A stretch of DNA of 64,000 bases from Botryosphaeria dothidea (taxonomy: Eukaryota > Ascomycota > Dothideomycetes > Botryosphaeriales > Botryosphaeriaceae). The DNA is taken from positions 1,240,001 to 1,304,000 of the forward strand of contig WWBZ02000022.1 in NCBI GenBank assembly GCA_011503125.2. The letters run 5' to 3'. A program made the translations under genes and the position numbers. Below are positions 10,806-22,513 of the stretch, one piece after another. The notes under the pieces are model-generated. The model was not told the DNA's origin. It saw only the letters and a list, made by a program, of their open reading frames with translations, and searched no databases. The stretch's first letter is position 1. Every line of letters begins with the position of its first letter.

Positions 10806-12041
10806 CGACTGTGGTCAGTCGTGTATGTGGACGGGGACTAAAGCGTGGAAAGTGCGACGGAAACGGCCGATATAACTAGTAGCTGAGAAGGATTGTAGGA
10901 AGAGAGCGGTGTAGAGGTTAATTCGAAACAGGGTTGACTCGAGTGGTGAGGCGCCGGGGGGTAGTATGGTTGCGAAATGGTTGCTGCGGGGTGCAAGGTG
11001 AGAAGAGAAGAGAAGAGGGCCGGTCATAGGGCGACGACGTGTTGCATGAAGCCATGGCGATGGGCGCGTCCAGCGGCGACGCGCGCAACAAGAGTGGCGC
11101 CGATTGTTGTCAGTTCTCTCCACTGGCGTGGGGTTGCTTGCGGTTCGGCGACGCGAAACAAGCCCCGGCAGAGGCGCCGTTTCAGGGTAAATCGACGATA
11201 CCGCTGCAGGGATCTGCTTCCCTCCCGTCTGACGGGCTTGCCCGAAGTCGCCGTCAACTTTCAACAAAACTCCCAGAAGAGCAGAGGCGCAACAGTCTCC
11301 ATAGCACATTTCAACGAGCACCCCTTGGTGGGCAAGGTGAGGCATTCGTTCGGACGTGTCTCTGCCAACGAGACCACCTGGACGCATGCTCTGACTTCCC
11401 CCAGCAGCTGTACTTTGATCTTGGTCCATGGAAATTCCCGGAGCGGCGCAAGGCAAGGCTATCATCGCCATGTCGCATAAGAATGTGGAGCTGGGGCGGT
11501 CGCGGAGAACCCACCCGGCGAGAAGTCCGTCAAGTACCGCGTGATGTATACGCCGGGAATAGTCGGCTGTGACAAACAGTTGGCAGCACACCACATGAAA
11601 ACCAAATCGGACATCAATCATGACCTAACCACGCCTTTACGGCTGTTTCAGCCTCAGCCACACGTGCTGATCGCTCAGAAGCATGACTCCAAGTGCCCAA
11701 GACATCCGTGCGAGCAAAACTACAAAATCGCAGCATCTGTGGGCACTCAAAGCCAGACAGTCCAAATGTAAGGGAAGAAGTTTCTGAGCAATAAACGCCG
11801 TATCTACTTGCTCCCAGCAAGCTGGCGTGTCCAGCACTGTATTCCTTTCTGCCTTGCAGTGAAATCACCCGCTAAACTCCTTCCGCTTTCAATAGAATGC
11901 ACTAGCTCTGGCGGTAGCAGTAAGAGGGTATTAGCAACTTCCTGGCTCCCCCCTGATAGTCGCAGCGCTCGCCATAGCAAACTCTCTAGGCCTGCCAAAG
12001 AATTGTTGTTATTCTCCGCAACGGTCCACGTCCTGTCTGCA
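10806..12041. other. Intergenic, no supported gene
   Basis: About 1.2 kb lies between the bestrophin-like start and the DCN1 stop. Several overlapping open frames exist on both strands, including a 268-residue ATG-started one (11621-10815, minus). Their composition (Cys, Trp and Arg rich), mutual overlap and lack of any domain argue against coding. Confidence 0.45.
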
Positions 12042-13500
12042 TCACTCCTCCATTTCTTCGTCATCCTCCGCTTTCGCTCCCCTTCCCTTATCCGTGCGAA
12101 CCCAATCAACAAATTCGTCAATAACTCCGGGCCATGCGCCGTCCTCACTCCAGAAGGACAGCGTCTCATCTTCCAAACTCTTCTCAGCGAAGTTGAAAAG
12201 TTGGTCCCACATGTCCTTGTTAACGGTTCTCTTCCACTTGCTCTCCAAGAACTCGATCCACCAGTCGAGCCACGGCGTTGTCTTTGTGTTCCAGTCCAGG
12301 CCATTCGGCGAGTACAACAGTCTCCAGTATTCAATGGCTTGCTCGAGCGGGATGGCCTTCTGTCCAGGAGGCTTGGCGACGACAAAGGTGTGCTTGTAGA
12401 CACGCTTCATGACTGCATGGGACGAGGGGTCGGATAGAGAATTGCGGATCTGCGAGACAGCCTCCTTCTGCTTCTCGATCGTATCGGCCCTGGAAAAGTC
12501 CCCAAGGTTAGTCAGGGACCCAGATGTAAGCTGGGTCTGAGAGCATGCTCAGGCCGAGAAAGATCTCAGCCTCCGGTGGCCCACTACCAAGTGCACTCAC
12601 TGTCTCGCTGTCCAACCCTCGACGAAACCCTTGCGCGTAATCTCACCCATGGTCGGTGCCTGAACGAGTTCATGGAACGCGAGGGAGGTGATGTCATCCA
12701 ACGGCACGTCAATTTCTCCAAGGTACTGCATGGTGCCCTCGACGCCGATCGTGTCCTTGTCGGCCGGGTTGTCGGCGTACTTGTCGAAGATCTGATTGAG
12801 GTTGGCCTCGTACGGCTTCACGCTGCCTGCGCCGCCGCCATTGTTGAAATACCTGCGTTGCTTTTTAGCAGGAGGGCTCGTGGGCTCGGCATCCGCCTTG
12901 CGTCGGGCTGCCTTGTGCCGGGCCATGGTTGTGGGGAGAGCGTGGAGCGAAGGTGTTTTTGTGTATGCGGAGAGGCGACGGTGACGTTGAGGGAGGAAGA
13001 AAGGGTGCAGGGAAGACGCGTTGAAGCGCGGCCTTGCTTTTGCGTGTCCACGCGTGGTAGGAGCGCTCGAAAAGGTTCATGACTGCCTAGAATCACGCGG
13101 CTGGGGCTCGCGAAGAGGTGAACAACGCACGGCGACACCGCGTGGTGGTCGCCATTGTGTGCTATGAAACTACCGTGCTCCGCTGTCTCAAGCCACAGCC
13201 TTTTTGTCTGCGCAGCCAAGAGTCCTTTCTAGAGGCAGTGGTCCGACGACCTATCTGACAACGACGGGCTCGGGCTAGGGGGCGGCGGAGAGGCGCGCGA
13301 CGAAACGTACCCGTTGATGGCTTGCTCTGCGTTCCAGTTGTGGTTCCTGAGAATCTTGCGCTCAGGTCAGCACGGGCGGCGCATGGATGTACAACGATGA
13401 GTGAGCAGCTTACCCTTGCGGCCGTTGTGCGCTCGCAGCTGGTGAAATTTACAACCTGCTGAATAGCGGCCTTTTGTGCTGTCGTATAAGCAGGAGGCAT
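12042..13500 (-). CDS. DCN1: DCN1-like NEDD8 E3 co-ligase for cullins
   Basis: DCN1 promotes neddylation of cullins and so activates SCF-type ubiquitin ligases. Four exons are inferred: 13500-13414, 13354-13311, 12852-12601 and 12489-12042, giving 276 aa. Exons 1 and 2 encode the UBA-like domain (MPPAYTTAQKAAIQQVVNF, then ILRNHNWNAEQAINGY). Exon 3 follows in phase with FNNGGG...NLNQIFDKYAD and the start of the PONY domain (GTMQYLGEIDVP). Exon 4 ends the PONY domain with the cullin-binding block (WLDWWIEFLE, MWDQLFNFAE, WPGVIDEFVDWV) and an acidic tail. The intron between exons 2 and 3 is 458 nt. Inside it an ATG at 12926 opens a frame running straight into exon 3, which would give a 257-aa form without the UBA and with a basic N-terminus. 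The UBA model matches the family better. Confidence 0.88.
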
Positions 13501-13706
13501 GTTGAATACGCAAGCACGTCGACGACGGAGGGAAACGTGCACGGGGTGGAGAAGAATGTCGGGGAACGGCGGGGTGCAAAATGCTTGGGTGGTGACGGGA
13601 TGCCCCTCGAGCGGTGACGCATCCCAGCATGCAAGCCGAGTTGATAAGATAAGCCGCGGAACCGGGCTAGAACGACCAAGGATCCCAAGGCAACTCCATT
13701 AACTTA

Positions 13707-14264
13707 TCACCTCCTTCCACGCTGGCCCACCTGTATGAAGAAGTTGCACACCTCCGGGCTCCCATGCTCCGAGATCCTCTCGATACCGTCCAAAAGCGAT
13801 TCTGATCTTGCTTGAGCTGCATCCATCTGTCTGGATTAGGCTGTATGAGGCGGTCAAGTTGCTCGGTCCGAGTCTGGATGATGACTTACGCGGTGGAGAG
13901 CGATTGGGGCTTCCCAGCGTCACGGCTGTCGGGTAGGGGGACTTTGTCCCGGCATTCTTGAAGGATTTGAGCAATCTTTTGCTTGCGCTTTGACTGGTGC
14001 TTCCACAATCCAAGGTTTGACTTTTTGACGATGAGATGATCGCCGGCTTCATGCACGGGTAGGTTCGCTGTGGTTCTGCCATCGACCAAACTTCCGAGAC
14101 ACTAGCCTGAGCAGCCTTTTCCTGGCAGCTGAGCACAGCGCCAGCGATGCGATAGCTCTAGTCTTGTTAAAAGAGACCTCACATTCGCCATTCCCGGTTT
14201 CCGCGTCATCTATGATCGAGTCCCGTCGAATACGCGCTGAAGTTGGCATTGTCGGGGCGTACAT
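13707..14264 (-). CDS. Small protein, not recognised
   Basis: I do not recognise this protein. A three-exon model (14264-14178, 14101-13890, 13830-13707) gives 140 aa with all phases consistent. The second intron (13831-13889) has a GTAAGT donor, a CTTGAC box and a CAG acceptor. The first intron (14102-14177) has a weak GTCTCT donor. The middle exon reads smoothly (GSLVDGRTTANLPVHEAGDH, LWKHQSKRKQKIAQILQECR) and the last one too (SLLDGIERISEHGSPEVCNF). The protein is helical, charged and without a signal peptide or membrane segment. It lies 206 nt upstream of the DCN1 start on the same strand. It could also be a misread 5' region of another transcript, so confidence is moderate. Confidence 0.45.
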
Positions 14265-14619
14265 GTTGAGTGAACGGAAATACAATTCTACGATAGTGCT
14301 ATGGGTGTGTGGGTGCCGGACTGATCAATAACAAGACGTAAAATTCCCTGTCGGGGGAAGAGATGTAACGGATGAGTAGCTTTACACGAGGAGGAAAGAA
14401 AAATGACTGGATAACACATGCAGTTTCCTCCAGGGCCATCGGCCATGAGTCCTTTGCCCCAGTGGTATCAATAAGGAAAGCGCAACCCAGCCCACGCCAC
14501 AAATGAAAGACAAGACTTGTACATTGCCGCTGAGAATGCGTGTATATCTTCACCTCGTCCAACTTCTCCTGACTGCCGACTGCCGTGAAAGGGAAAACTG
14601 GAGTTCTAGGTGTGCCTCG
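14265..14619. other. Intergenic, no gene seen
   Basis: Spacer between the stop of MVP1 and the small gene. Only short frames without domains are present. Confidence 0.5.
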
Positions 14620-17006
14620 CTAGTCGCCCAGGGGCATTCCCTCAACCTCCTCGCCCAAAGCTCTCCAGTTGTCCGCCTGCAGCTCGGCGTATTTGACGCG
14701 CTCTTGACTCCAATCTTGATGGAGCTTGCTGACGTGGTACATGGATTGCTGAAAGAACATTGTCTCATCTCGGATGCACTCCTTGATGAAGACACTACGT
14801 GCGTGCTGGTTGACAATAGACTGCTTGTCCTGCTCGCATAATTATATTAGCATCCTTCAGTTCATGTTGAATCGAGAACCAACGTACCCTGACAATAGCC
14901 TCCTCGACCTTCTCCGCTTCTCCAGGTTTCACGAGGTGCTCCGGCCTGTTCCTGATACCCTGCAACTTATTTTCGTTGTTCTGTATCCTGCGTTCCAGCT
15001 GGGGAATGTTGTCTCGATCCAGGCGATCCCTGCGATCGAACAAGTCCCGCATACTAACAAGACAGTCTCTCTGCCTCTTCAGATCCTCCAGCATACCCTC
15101 ATCCCAAGCTCTAGCCTCATCTTCCAGGAGACTCTGGGAGGATTGAAGGTGCTTCGCCGTGGACTGAAGACCCTCATTCAACAGAGGGACATCATTGGTG
15201 TCCACAGCATAAGTATCTTTAGAGGCCTCAGTCAGCGCCTGTAAGGCTAGGCCGAAGCGCATGTAGTCTGCAGCCATGCCCTCATTGCGCTTGCAAAGGC
15301 GCTCCATGAGCTGGCAAAGGTTGATGTACATCTCTGCAGAGCGGCGCACACCGGACCTCACCGTGTCAAACATTTCCTGCAAAGTTGGCGGGAGAGAGTC
15401 CTCCAATCCTGGAGGCAAAGATTTCCCGACAAATTCCTCCTGAACAGATATCGTTGCTTGCTTCCTCCATACAGCAAGTTCCTAGGTCCCGTCAGCTACT
15501 TGGTCGTTCGGAGAAAATGATGGGTCAGACTTCTACCGTTGGAACGGTCAGGAACATGATCACAAGTTGTTCCTGACTAAGGACCGGATGCCGGACCAAA
15601 GCATTGGCAAACCTCGCAAGGCCTCGCCTTCGTTTCTCGACGAATGAAGCATCAGCTGCAAGGTAGTTGCCATTGACTGTTCATGTTAGCAGTAGCATCT
15701 CAGGATCAAAATGTAGTACTTACTAGCAACGCGCTTGGGCGGCAGTAAAGGCAGTTGTCTAAACGGGTATCTTTTGTGCAAACAATCCAACAACCAAACA
15801 AAATCACTGTATCTCCTTACAACCTTACTATTCCTGCGAGCACTGCACACCTGGTAGTTGCGGTGCTGGAATAGAAATATGCCCTCCTTCTCTGGAATGG
15901 CGGTGACGGTGATGACCTCCTCAGCTCCATTATTGGCAACTCGCCCTCCGCCCAGTGACCTTCCCAAACCGGTGGGATCATTGCCACCACCACCTTCACC
16001 CGGAGGCGCACCGAATCCCTCTCCAAGGCCAGCATTGGAAAATCCGTTGCCGGCAGATTCCCCAAATCCGCCCCAGCCAGCATTATCTCCATTGGATGGC
16101 TGGCTCTTGCCCAGCGTGCTACCGTTCCCTGGGTTTTCTGATTGGTCTGCAGCGGTGGTAAAGCCACTGGTTGTCCTGGAGAAGCCGTTGCCATTAGCGA
16201 GCACAGGCGCGGTCGCCCTGGTCCCATTGGTGTGTGGAGACTCCGCTGCAGCATTGTGGCTATGGCCTCTATGCATATCTGGGCTGTTCCAAGGATCGGC
16301 ATCAAGGCCAAAGGACGCTTTGCGCATAGTCGGGGTAGACTGGTTCTTGGGAGTGGTTGGTTGGACAGACTTGGTAACGTTTGGAGGTGTTGCAGAGATA
16401 GGTGTGGGAGCCTCCTCCTTGGCCTCCTCCTTCTTCACAGGCTTGGGTATGTCAAGTGATGGTTCTGGTAAATCTGTCGTAGTGTGAGCCTATGCTTGGT
16501 GACAAAGATCCTAGGTGGAGATACTCACTTCGCCTGCGCTCGTCGACGCCATCAAGAGTGATATCCTCGCCCTCTTGCGCCAGACCTACCAGCGCGAGCA
16601 GCACATTGAATTCCCCCCGCCCGACGCCATTCTCAGGCTCCTGACCATTCGGTACAACAATGTCCAAGATCTTCCCCTGCTCATCAGGCCCGAGTTTGCT
16701 GCCGTTCAGCAGCTTCCTGATGCCGCTCAAGCCGGCGCCGCCACCAAGGCGATCGCCATCGGCCAGCAGGGTGTCATATGTGTCAATGTAGCTCTCGGGG
16801 ACTTCGGCGGCGGGCAGGAGGGTCTTGACAACATTGGCGCGGGCGGACTTCTTGGGTGTCGGATAAGCCCAGGGCGAGTCGGAGCCGTCGATGTCGTCGC
16901 CGAACAGGCTGGATGTGGTCTTGTTGGCCTGCGCCGAGTCGTCATCGAACAGCGCCGACTGTTTTGGCTGCGGGAGGTCGTCCGGTGACGTGCCGAACAG
17001 TGACAT
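14620..17006 (-). CDS. MVP1: Sorting nexin MVP1 (PX-BAR)
   Basis: MVP1 (SNX8-like) binds PI3P and helps retromer-type endosome-to-Golgi sorting. Five exons are inferred: 17006-16529, 16473-15724, 15676-15537, 15481-14888 and 14829-14620, giving 723 aa. The N-terminus carries MSLFGTSPDD and the SPWAYPTPKKSAR block seen in fungal MVP1, followed by a helical region. A Gly/Ser/Asn-rich linker follows (residues ~180-340). The PX domain starts near EEVITVTAIPEKEGIFLFQH and contains RRYSDFVWLLDCLHKRYPF and LPLLPPKR, the phosphoinositide-binding Arg-Tyr-Ser and PPK elements. The last ~300 residues are a long amphipathic coiled region consistent with a BAR domain. The protein ends VEGMPLGD. All introns are 47-58 nt with canonical ends. 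Confidence 0.93.
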
Positions 17007-17777
17007 GGCGGTCTGCGTGTCTGGCGTCGCGTGCAAGAAACAAGGACGAAAAGAGCTGTGGCGGCGCGAGATGCAAGCTGCTATAAACGATGGCGCATGC
17101 CTCGCAGGACTCTGGCTGCTCTGAAAGTGGATGGGCGCTTGGGCAGCGGGCGAGTGGGTATGTGTGTGCCAGTGCCAGTGCCGTGCTGATATGGCGCAGC
17201 TGGAGCGACGCTTGCCCTACCCTACGCAATCAGCCGTGGGAGCTCGGGCTTTCTGTGCTGTGCTGGCCCGCCAATCATGACTAGCTTCCCGCGCTTCCGC
17301 ATCAAATCATCTTCGACATCGCATTGCAACACATGGTCCTGCCGCACGTAGTTGAAGCAGTCGGCTAATGTGGGTACCATAGCCCTCCTACCATATTCTC
17401 ACTGAGGTGGTTGCTCACCGCTCTACGCAGCCTCCTCACATCATCAGTACTAGCCACACCGGCTATCCACTCCTTCGAGACTGGCCCATGTGCTTCGTGA
17501 AATTGCTTGTTTGGATACATACAATGCGTGCTAAAGCTATATACCTAGATGGCCAGAACTCGGCCCCGGCGGCCGGTTAGATGTCTCCACTCCTGCTCCG
17601 AATACCCTGGGTATCATTAATCTCCAATCCAAAACACTCAAAATACGCCCTGCTCCATGCATAGCAAAACATGTGCTTTTGCCTCCCAAACCATGCAATG
17701 ACTCTGCCCGCCAACTCCTGTGATAAACCCAATAAAATTCCATCCGAATCGCCTTTTTTTTTCTCCGTTCCCCTTCC
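17007..17777. other. Intergenic MVP1-palH, no gene seen
   Basis: This spacer between two minus-strand genes contains the MVP1 promoter and the palH 3' flank. Only short overlapping frames are present and no RNA gene is recognised. Confidence 0.5.
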
Positions 17778-20086
17778 TCACCTATGAGGAGTCCCCATTA
17801 CGCTGCGTGGCGATTGAAGCGGCCCACCGAAGCTGACAGGCGACGTAGGGCTAACAGGTCCTGACGCACTGCCAGACGTTGCGTAATCATGCACCTGGAT
17901 TTGGGGATGAGGTATTGGGGCCGCCTCGATAACGAGGCGCGGTGTATTCGATCTCCCTTGAGACTCGATCGTGTCTGTTGAATCCTCCTTGCTTCTGTGT
18001 TCCTCGTCTCGATCCTGATTCACGGCTGTTGAACCATGAGGACGGCGAAGACTATTTTCTGATCCTTCCGAGAGAGCCTTCAGGGCATCCGGCGACCATG
18101 TACGGCCACCACGTGGTTGCGCTGGAATGACTGTTATGGGAATATTGGAATCTTTCGCTTTTTGATCCCCGGTTTCGAAGAGCTTCTCCCCCTGTTCCGA
18201 AAGGAAAGCGCCTATCTTTCCCTTCAAATCCCAACGAGTCTGGTTGTTTGAAGGTTTTGTTGGTGATGGTGTTGGTGGTAGTTCCTTGTCAGACGGCTCA
18301 ATCACTCTTGCGCTCAAGATTTGAGGCGGCGGTGTTGTCCTCCGTCGCCGAAAAGGATTGAGATGTTGCCATAGAGGACTAAACCGCCCAAACATGGTAA
18401 CTGTGTGTTGAGGCGGTCTTTGATTCTCGAGATCGCTAACCTTTGCCATTGGTTGAGACTCCAGTGTTGTGGACGTGTTGCGCCGATGCCTGTTGCCCAA
18501 GTCGAACCGGATGTGCTCACCACCTGTAGACTGCTCCCTTTCTACAGGTGGAGTTGTGTCGGTGACTGTGTGATAACGAACAGCGTACACAGTGCTAGCC
18601 GCGCTGGTCGTGTCCGTTCTGCTGACGGGTGTTGCTATTGGGGGTGGAACTGTTGGACCAGGAGCCAAGCCGTGTGTCTCAGAATTCGTGCCTGCTTCCG
18701 TTCCGAGCTGGTGGGAGTGTACCCGGCCCAGTGGAATGTAGTTTTGGTCTTCGAACTGAGACTGTCTGACTCGGCTGTTACGCTGGGAGATGCCACCATA
18801 GCCGAAGCCACGTGCTGAAGAATATGCGCCACCTCCACCTCCTCGCTCATCCTTGCTATTGGGATCCCGCCGCATTCCAGGCCAATTGATTTCCTCTGAG
18901 GGAGTGATGTCCAGCATCTCGTCACCGTCAAAAATCTCTCTCCCCAGAATTCCGTCCTTCTTATCTTCTCTTTCTAGCGCCTCGATGCGCTCGACCCATT
19001 CCCAAACTATGACACTGGCTGCGGCAGCGCCAACCCAACGGAAATAGTCTCCCCATCCCGCAACACTGTAATCCGAAATATCCGTCGCAAAGAACACGAC
19101 GGGTGTGAGAATGGCAACAATAGAAAGTAGAGCAACTAGGGTTATGTTGTACATCATCCAGTGGTAAAAGGCATATCGTCGTTTCGTCAGGGCGTAGTAG
19201 AGGACCCAGGCAGCATACAGCATGCTCAGAGCCAGCTCGAACAGATAGCTGAGTGCGGGAATCGCGTCTTTGAACTGCCGGGGCCGGCCTATGTCGTGTC
19301 CCATAAAGTTGTTGATAGAACTGAAGGTCATATCAAGAATTATCAAAGCGAATCCCACCCATTTGATGATGACCTTCTCTTTATGTCGGGGAAAGAGGCG
19401 AATGAGCGTCTGGACCTGCGCGAGTAAGAGGAATATGTCGGATATGAGTCGCGATATCTTGATCTCCAGTCCGCCAACGACTTCTTGACGAATGGCTGTC
19501 GCATCCATGTAACCGTCATGGTACTGCTGAGACGCAATACGAAAGGTGTCGGCCGTTGCAATGGTCATGGAGACGGCAACAGTCAATGCTGCGACCTTCT
19601 GAAGCCAGGGCCGCGACCCGACACCAATGATGGATGTGCCTCCACCGGCGCCGCTGATCATTCCACGCCTTCCCAACAGTCCGGATCGACCTCCGGGCCC
19701 TCCGACGAAGAAAGTACGGGGCGTAATAAGCAGCATGATAACGAGCATCCAGGCAATGACGGTCGCGGCGCCGGTCGCGTAGACCTGGGGCGCAACGGAC
19801 GCGTAGAATGGATCTTGTATGTCGATCACGTCGGTGGCATCGCGAGAGGTTGTGGGGATGGCGGTGCAGGCGGGCGTAAATAGGGCGTCGGCGGTAAGCG
19901 TGACCGTGGATGAAGGGCTGAGGATGATTACGCCGTCGGATGGCAGCGCGAAGGGAGTACACAGCTTGCTCGCAGTCAGCATTGCGACAGACCATGGGCG
20001 CGCGGGGGCAGGTGAGGACTCACAGCTTGGTCGGCGTCGAGCGAGGTGTGCCGACCGGCGCTCGCGAAGTCCTCGCGAAACGGCAT
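17778..20086 (-). CDS. palH: PalH/RIM21 ambient-pH sensor
   Basis: PalH is the seven-helix plasma-membrane sensor of the Pal/Rim pathway, which signals alkaline pH to the transcription factor PacC via PalF and ESCRT. I prefer a two-exon model (20086-20024 and 19964-17778, 749 aa). It has a GTGAGT donor and an AAG acceptor after a CTGAC box, and it joins MPFREDFASAG...DADQA to LCTPFALPSDGVIIL. A simpler alternative starts at the ATG at 19982 inside that intron (734 aa). The CTPF.LPS.GVI motif marks the extracellular N-terminus. Seven hydrophobic segments follow up to about residue 365, including VIAWMLVIMLLITPRTFFVG and ISDIFLLLAQVQTLIRLFPR. The long cytosolic tail (PQHTVTMFGRFSPLWQHL, DLKGKIGAFLSEQGEKLFET, Pro/Ser-rich end) is where PalF is expected to bind. 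Confidence 0.9.
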
Positions 20087-21498
20087 CGTGTTGGTGGTCC
20101 GGAACCGTCTATTCGAGCGCAACGCGGCATGACCGACGGCCAGCGATGGTGGTGGGTGTGGCGATGGACACAGTCGTCATTCCTCGATGGGTCCGATGCA
20201 GGGCGATGGGGGGGTGGAGTGCGAGATTGCGATGCTTGGAGAATGCTTGGGCTCTTGGGAGAAGGGCTGGCTGAGGAGAAGCGCGGGCGGCGCTCCAGCC
20301 AGGTCTAGCGATCGGCTCTTACCGGGGTGCGCCTGAGGGGCGAGCGAGTCTCATCAGCGCATGGCGGCCTACCTCGCCGCGTCTGGCCTGCAACAGTGCC
20401 CCGGCCTCGCTGCATCGCTCCCCCGCCGCCACCCTCCGTTTCCACCGCTGCGTGAGGCGCGTTCAGAGGCGCGAGCTGACGCAAGGGCCTGTCTGCACAT
20501 CCTCAGGACCTTCGCAAGGCAAGCTTTCCAAGGACCAGGGCCAAGCCTGTCTATCCAACTTGCCGCAGAGCCAGGGACCGTCACACCGCTTGGCTACCTA
20601 TCACTGCGCTGCCAGCGCACCCTTCGATCAACCCGGTACCGAGTTTACCTGTCCCGAAGGTCCATGGCAACGCGCCAGCTGCCGGACGTTTGCTTGACCA
20701 ACCGCACTACTGCGAAACGACCACTCGAAGCAACGCACCGGCACACGATCGCCTGGTCACCAGAGAGCTCGATGCCTCGATCCCAGAGAGACCAGGCTAG
20801 CGCTGCTGCGACGTGTTCGGGGCCCTGGTGACTACTGACTCCTCATCATCTCACCATTGACGTTGCCATTCGATGCCACCCCAATGAAGTTTCCGGACTT
20901 TTAGCAATCTGCAAACTTCTTTTCCAATGACCGACACACAAATAGCTCCACATGTGCGATGGACCAGAGCAGCTTCTGTGTCCATTTTGTTGCATGCTGC
21001 CCGCGGTTCGAGTCGCTGCCGTTCCGACGGAAATGAAACCATGGCTAGGCATAAATCGCGCACATGTCTCATTACCATGCTAACCCTGCTTATCTTTGGC
21101 TGCTACTATTTTCAGCAACGGATTGATTTTCGCATCCTCTAACGTCGGCTTTCCCCTCACGATAACCCATCCACCAACTCTAGTGAATAGAGTGATCAAA
21201 AAACTCCTGACCTCGGTGCTTTTCCTTGTTCAATAAATCATTGTATTAGATGCCTGCTCCAGCACGGCTTGCGCGTCGGAATCAACAAATTTCCGACACT
21301 CGCAGTCTTAGGGATTACTGATCCTGCAACGCGCAAGACCTTCGTCAAGAGGAATGGAGCAATTCAACACACTCTGCTGGACAATTTTCTATGGTCGATG
21401 AGTAAACTGGCGCATGTTTTCTAGGATAAAGCAAGTGATATATCAATTGAGATGAAGACAGCGCAATCTTTCTATGACCAAGAAAAACGCAGCGCATC
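20087..21498. promoter_or_regulatory. Divergent intergenic region palH / ketoreductase
   Basis: About 1.4 kb holds the two divergent promoters. GCCARG hexamers, the PacC consensus, occur at about 20298 (GCCAGG), 20540 (GCCAAG) and 20570 (GCCAGG). Such short sites are expected by chance at this density, so this is only a hint. Open frames here (for example 20361-20831) have no domains. Confidence 0.4.
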
Positions 21499-22513
21499 AT
21501 GCCTGGAGAACTTGTTTTCGTAAGTCGTTACTGTGTACCTCAAGCAAGAGAAGTATTCTAATTGTAGCTGTTTGCCAGGTGACCGGTGCTGCGGGATTCG
21601 TAGGAACCCATGTGGTCCTTGAGGCTCTTCAGGCTGGATATCGAGTGCGCGGTAGCGTGCGTCGACAAACCCAGGTTGAAAAGCTTAAGAAGTTTTTCGG
21701 TCCCAAATCCAGCGCGGAATTCGTGATAGTGCCGGATATCACCAAGCCAGACGCTTATGATGGCGTTCTTGACGGTGTTTCTTTCGTCTGCCACGTTGCA
21801 TCTTCCCTTCCCTCTCAAGTACGTCTCCTTCTGACCTGAAGCGTGACAGCTTGCTGATTTGTTTGCAGAGCACAAACTGGAGGAAAGATTACATTGACCC
21901 CGCCGTCAGTGGCACGATCACTATGCTCAGAGCAGCACAGAAGGTCAGCAGCATCAAAAAGGTTGTCGTCACAGCATCTATTGCCGACCTCACCCCGCGG
22001 AGTGGGTGGCCTTCTCCCGAGGAAGCTGTCACTGGTATGCGTTGATTGCCCTCTGAACAATGGGATACAGACTGATTGGTTGTCTTGGCAGAGGACCACG
22101 AGTATGAGTTAAATGTCGATCCGAACCTTGACTTCGAAACTCCGTTCCGCGCCTATCATGCATCCAAAATCCTGGCCGCTAAAGCGTCGCGTGAATTCTT
22201 CGACCAAGAAAAGCCGCATTTCAGTGTCGTTAGCCTTCATCCGACCTTCATTTTTGGCCGCAATCTCTTGCAGAAATCTGCCAAAGATATTTCTGGTTCA
22301 CCTGCGATGCTCTGGTTCTCGCTCAAGGGCCCCGATCAGCATGTCCAGATGTCGAATACGGTTCACATCTCGGATGTTGCACAGGCCCATAACAAGAGCT
22401 TGCGTCCGGACATTACTGGGTACCAGAAATTCCTGCTTTCGGATGGACCCGGCTTCAAAGACTGGCAAGATGTGCTTGACTTTGTCAAACATAGGTATCC
22501 TGACGAAGACTGA
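21499..22513 (+). CDS. NAD(P)H ketoreductase / aldehyde reductase, extended SDR
   Basis: This is an extended short-chain dehydrogenase of the GRE2 / dihydroflavonol-reductase-like type that reduces carbonyls with NADPH. Four exons are inferred: 21499-21519, 21579-21818, 21869-22034 and 22092-22513. Exon 1 gives MPGELVF and joins to VTGAAGFVGTHVV, the Rossmann G-x2-G-x2-G motif. RRQTQVEK after the second strand suggests NADPH preference. The Tyr-Lys pair is in the YHASK motif (FRAYHASKILAAKASREFF), and HPTFIFGR follows. The frame closes at a TGA (22511-22513) after RYPDED, giving 282 aa. The family is usually ~330-345 aa, and the missing tail lies directly downstream in the same frame (see 22514-22651). 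The gene therefore looks recently truncated, or the base is a polymorphism or error. Confidence 0.85.

Noticed and set aside
10815..11621. 268-codon ATG-started minus frame upstream of the bestrophin-like gene
   Set aside because: Overlaps several equally long frames on both strands, is rich in Arg, Cys and Trp with no domain, and lies in the expected promoter region.
20298..20575. Three GCCARG (PacC-like) hexamers upstream of palH
   Set aside because: Six-base sites at this density are expected by chance in GC-rich DNA. There is no spacing or symmetry to support real operators.
20361..20831. 156-codon plus frame between palH and the ketoreductase
   Set aside because: Pro/Arg/Ala-rich by base composition, overlapped by other frames, no domain.
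20994..21020. GGTTCGAGTC resembling a tRNA T-loop
   Set aside because: The flanking bases do not form a T-stem or a seven-pair acceptor stem, and no A-box lies at the right distance upstream.
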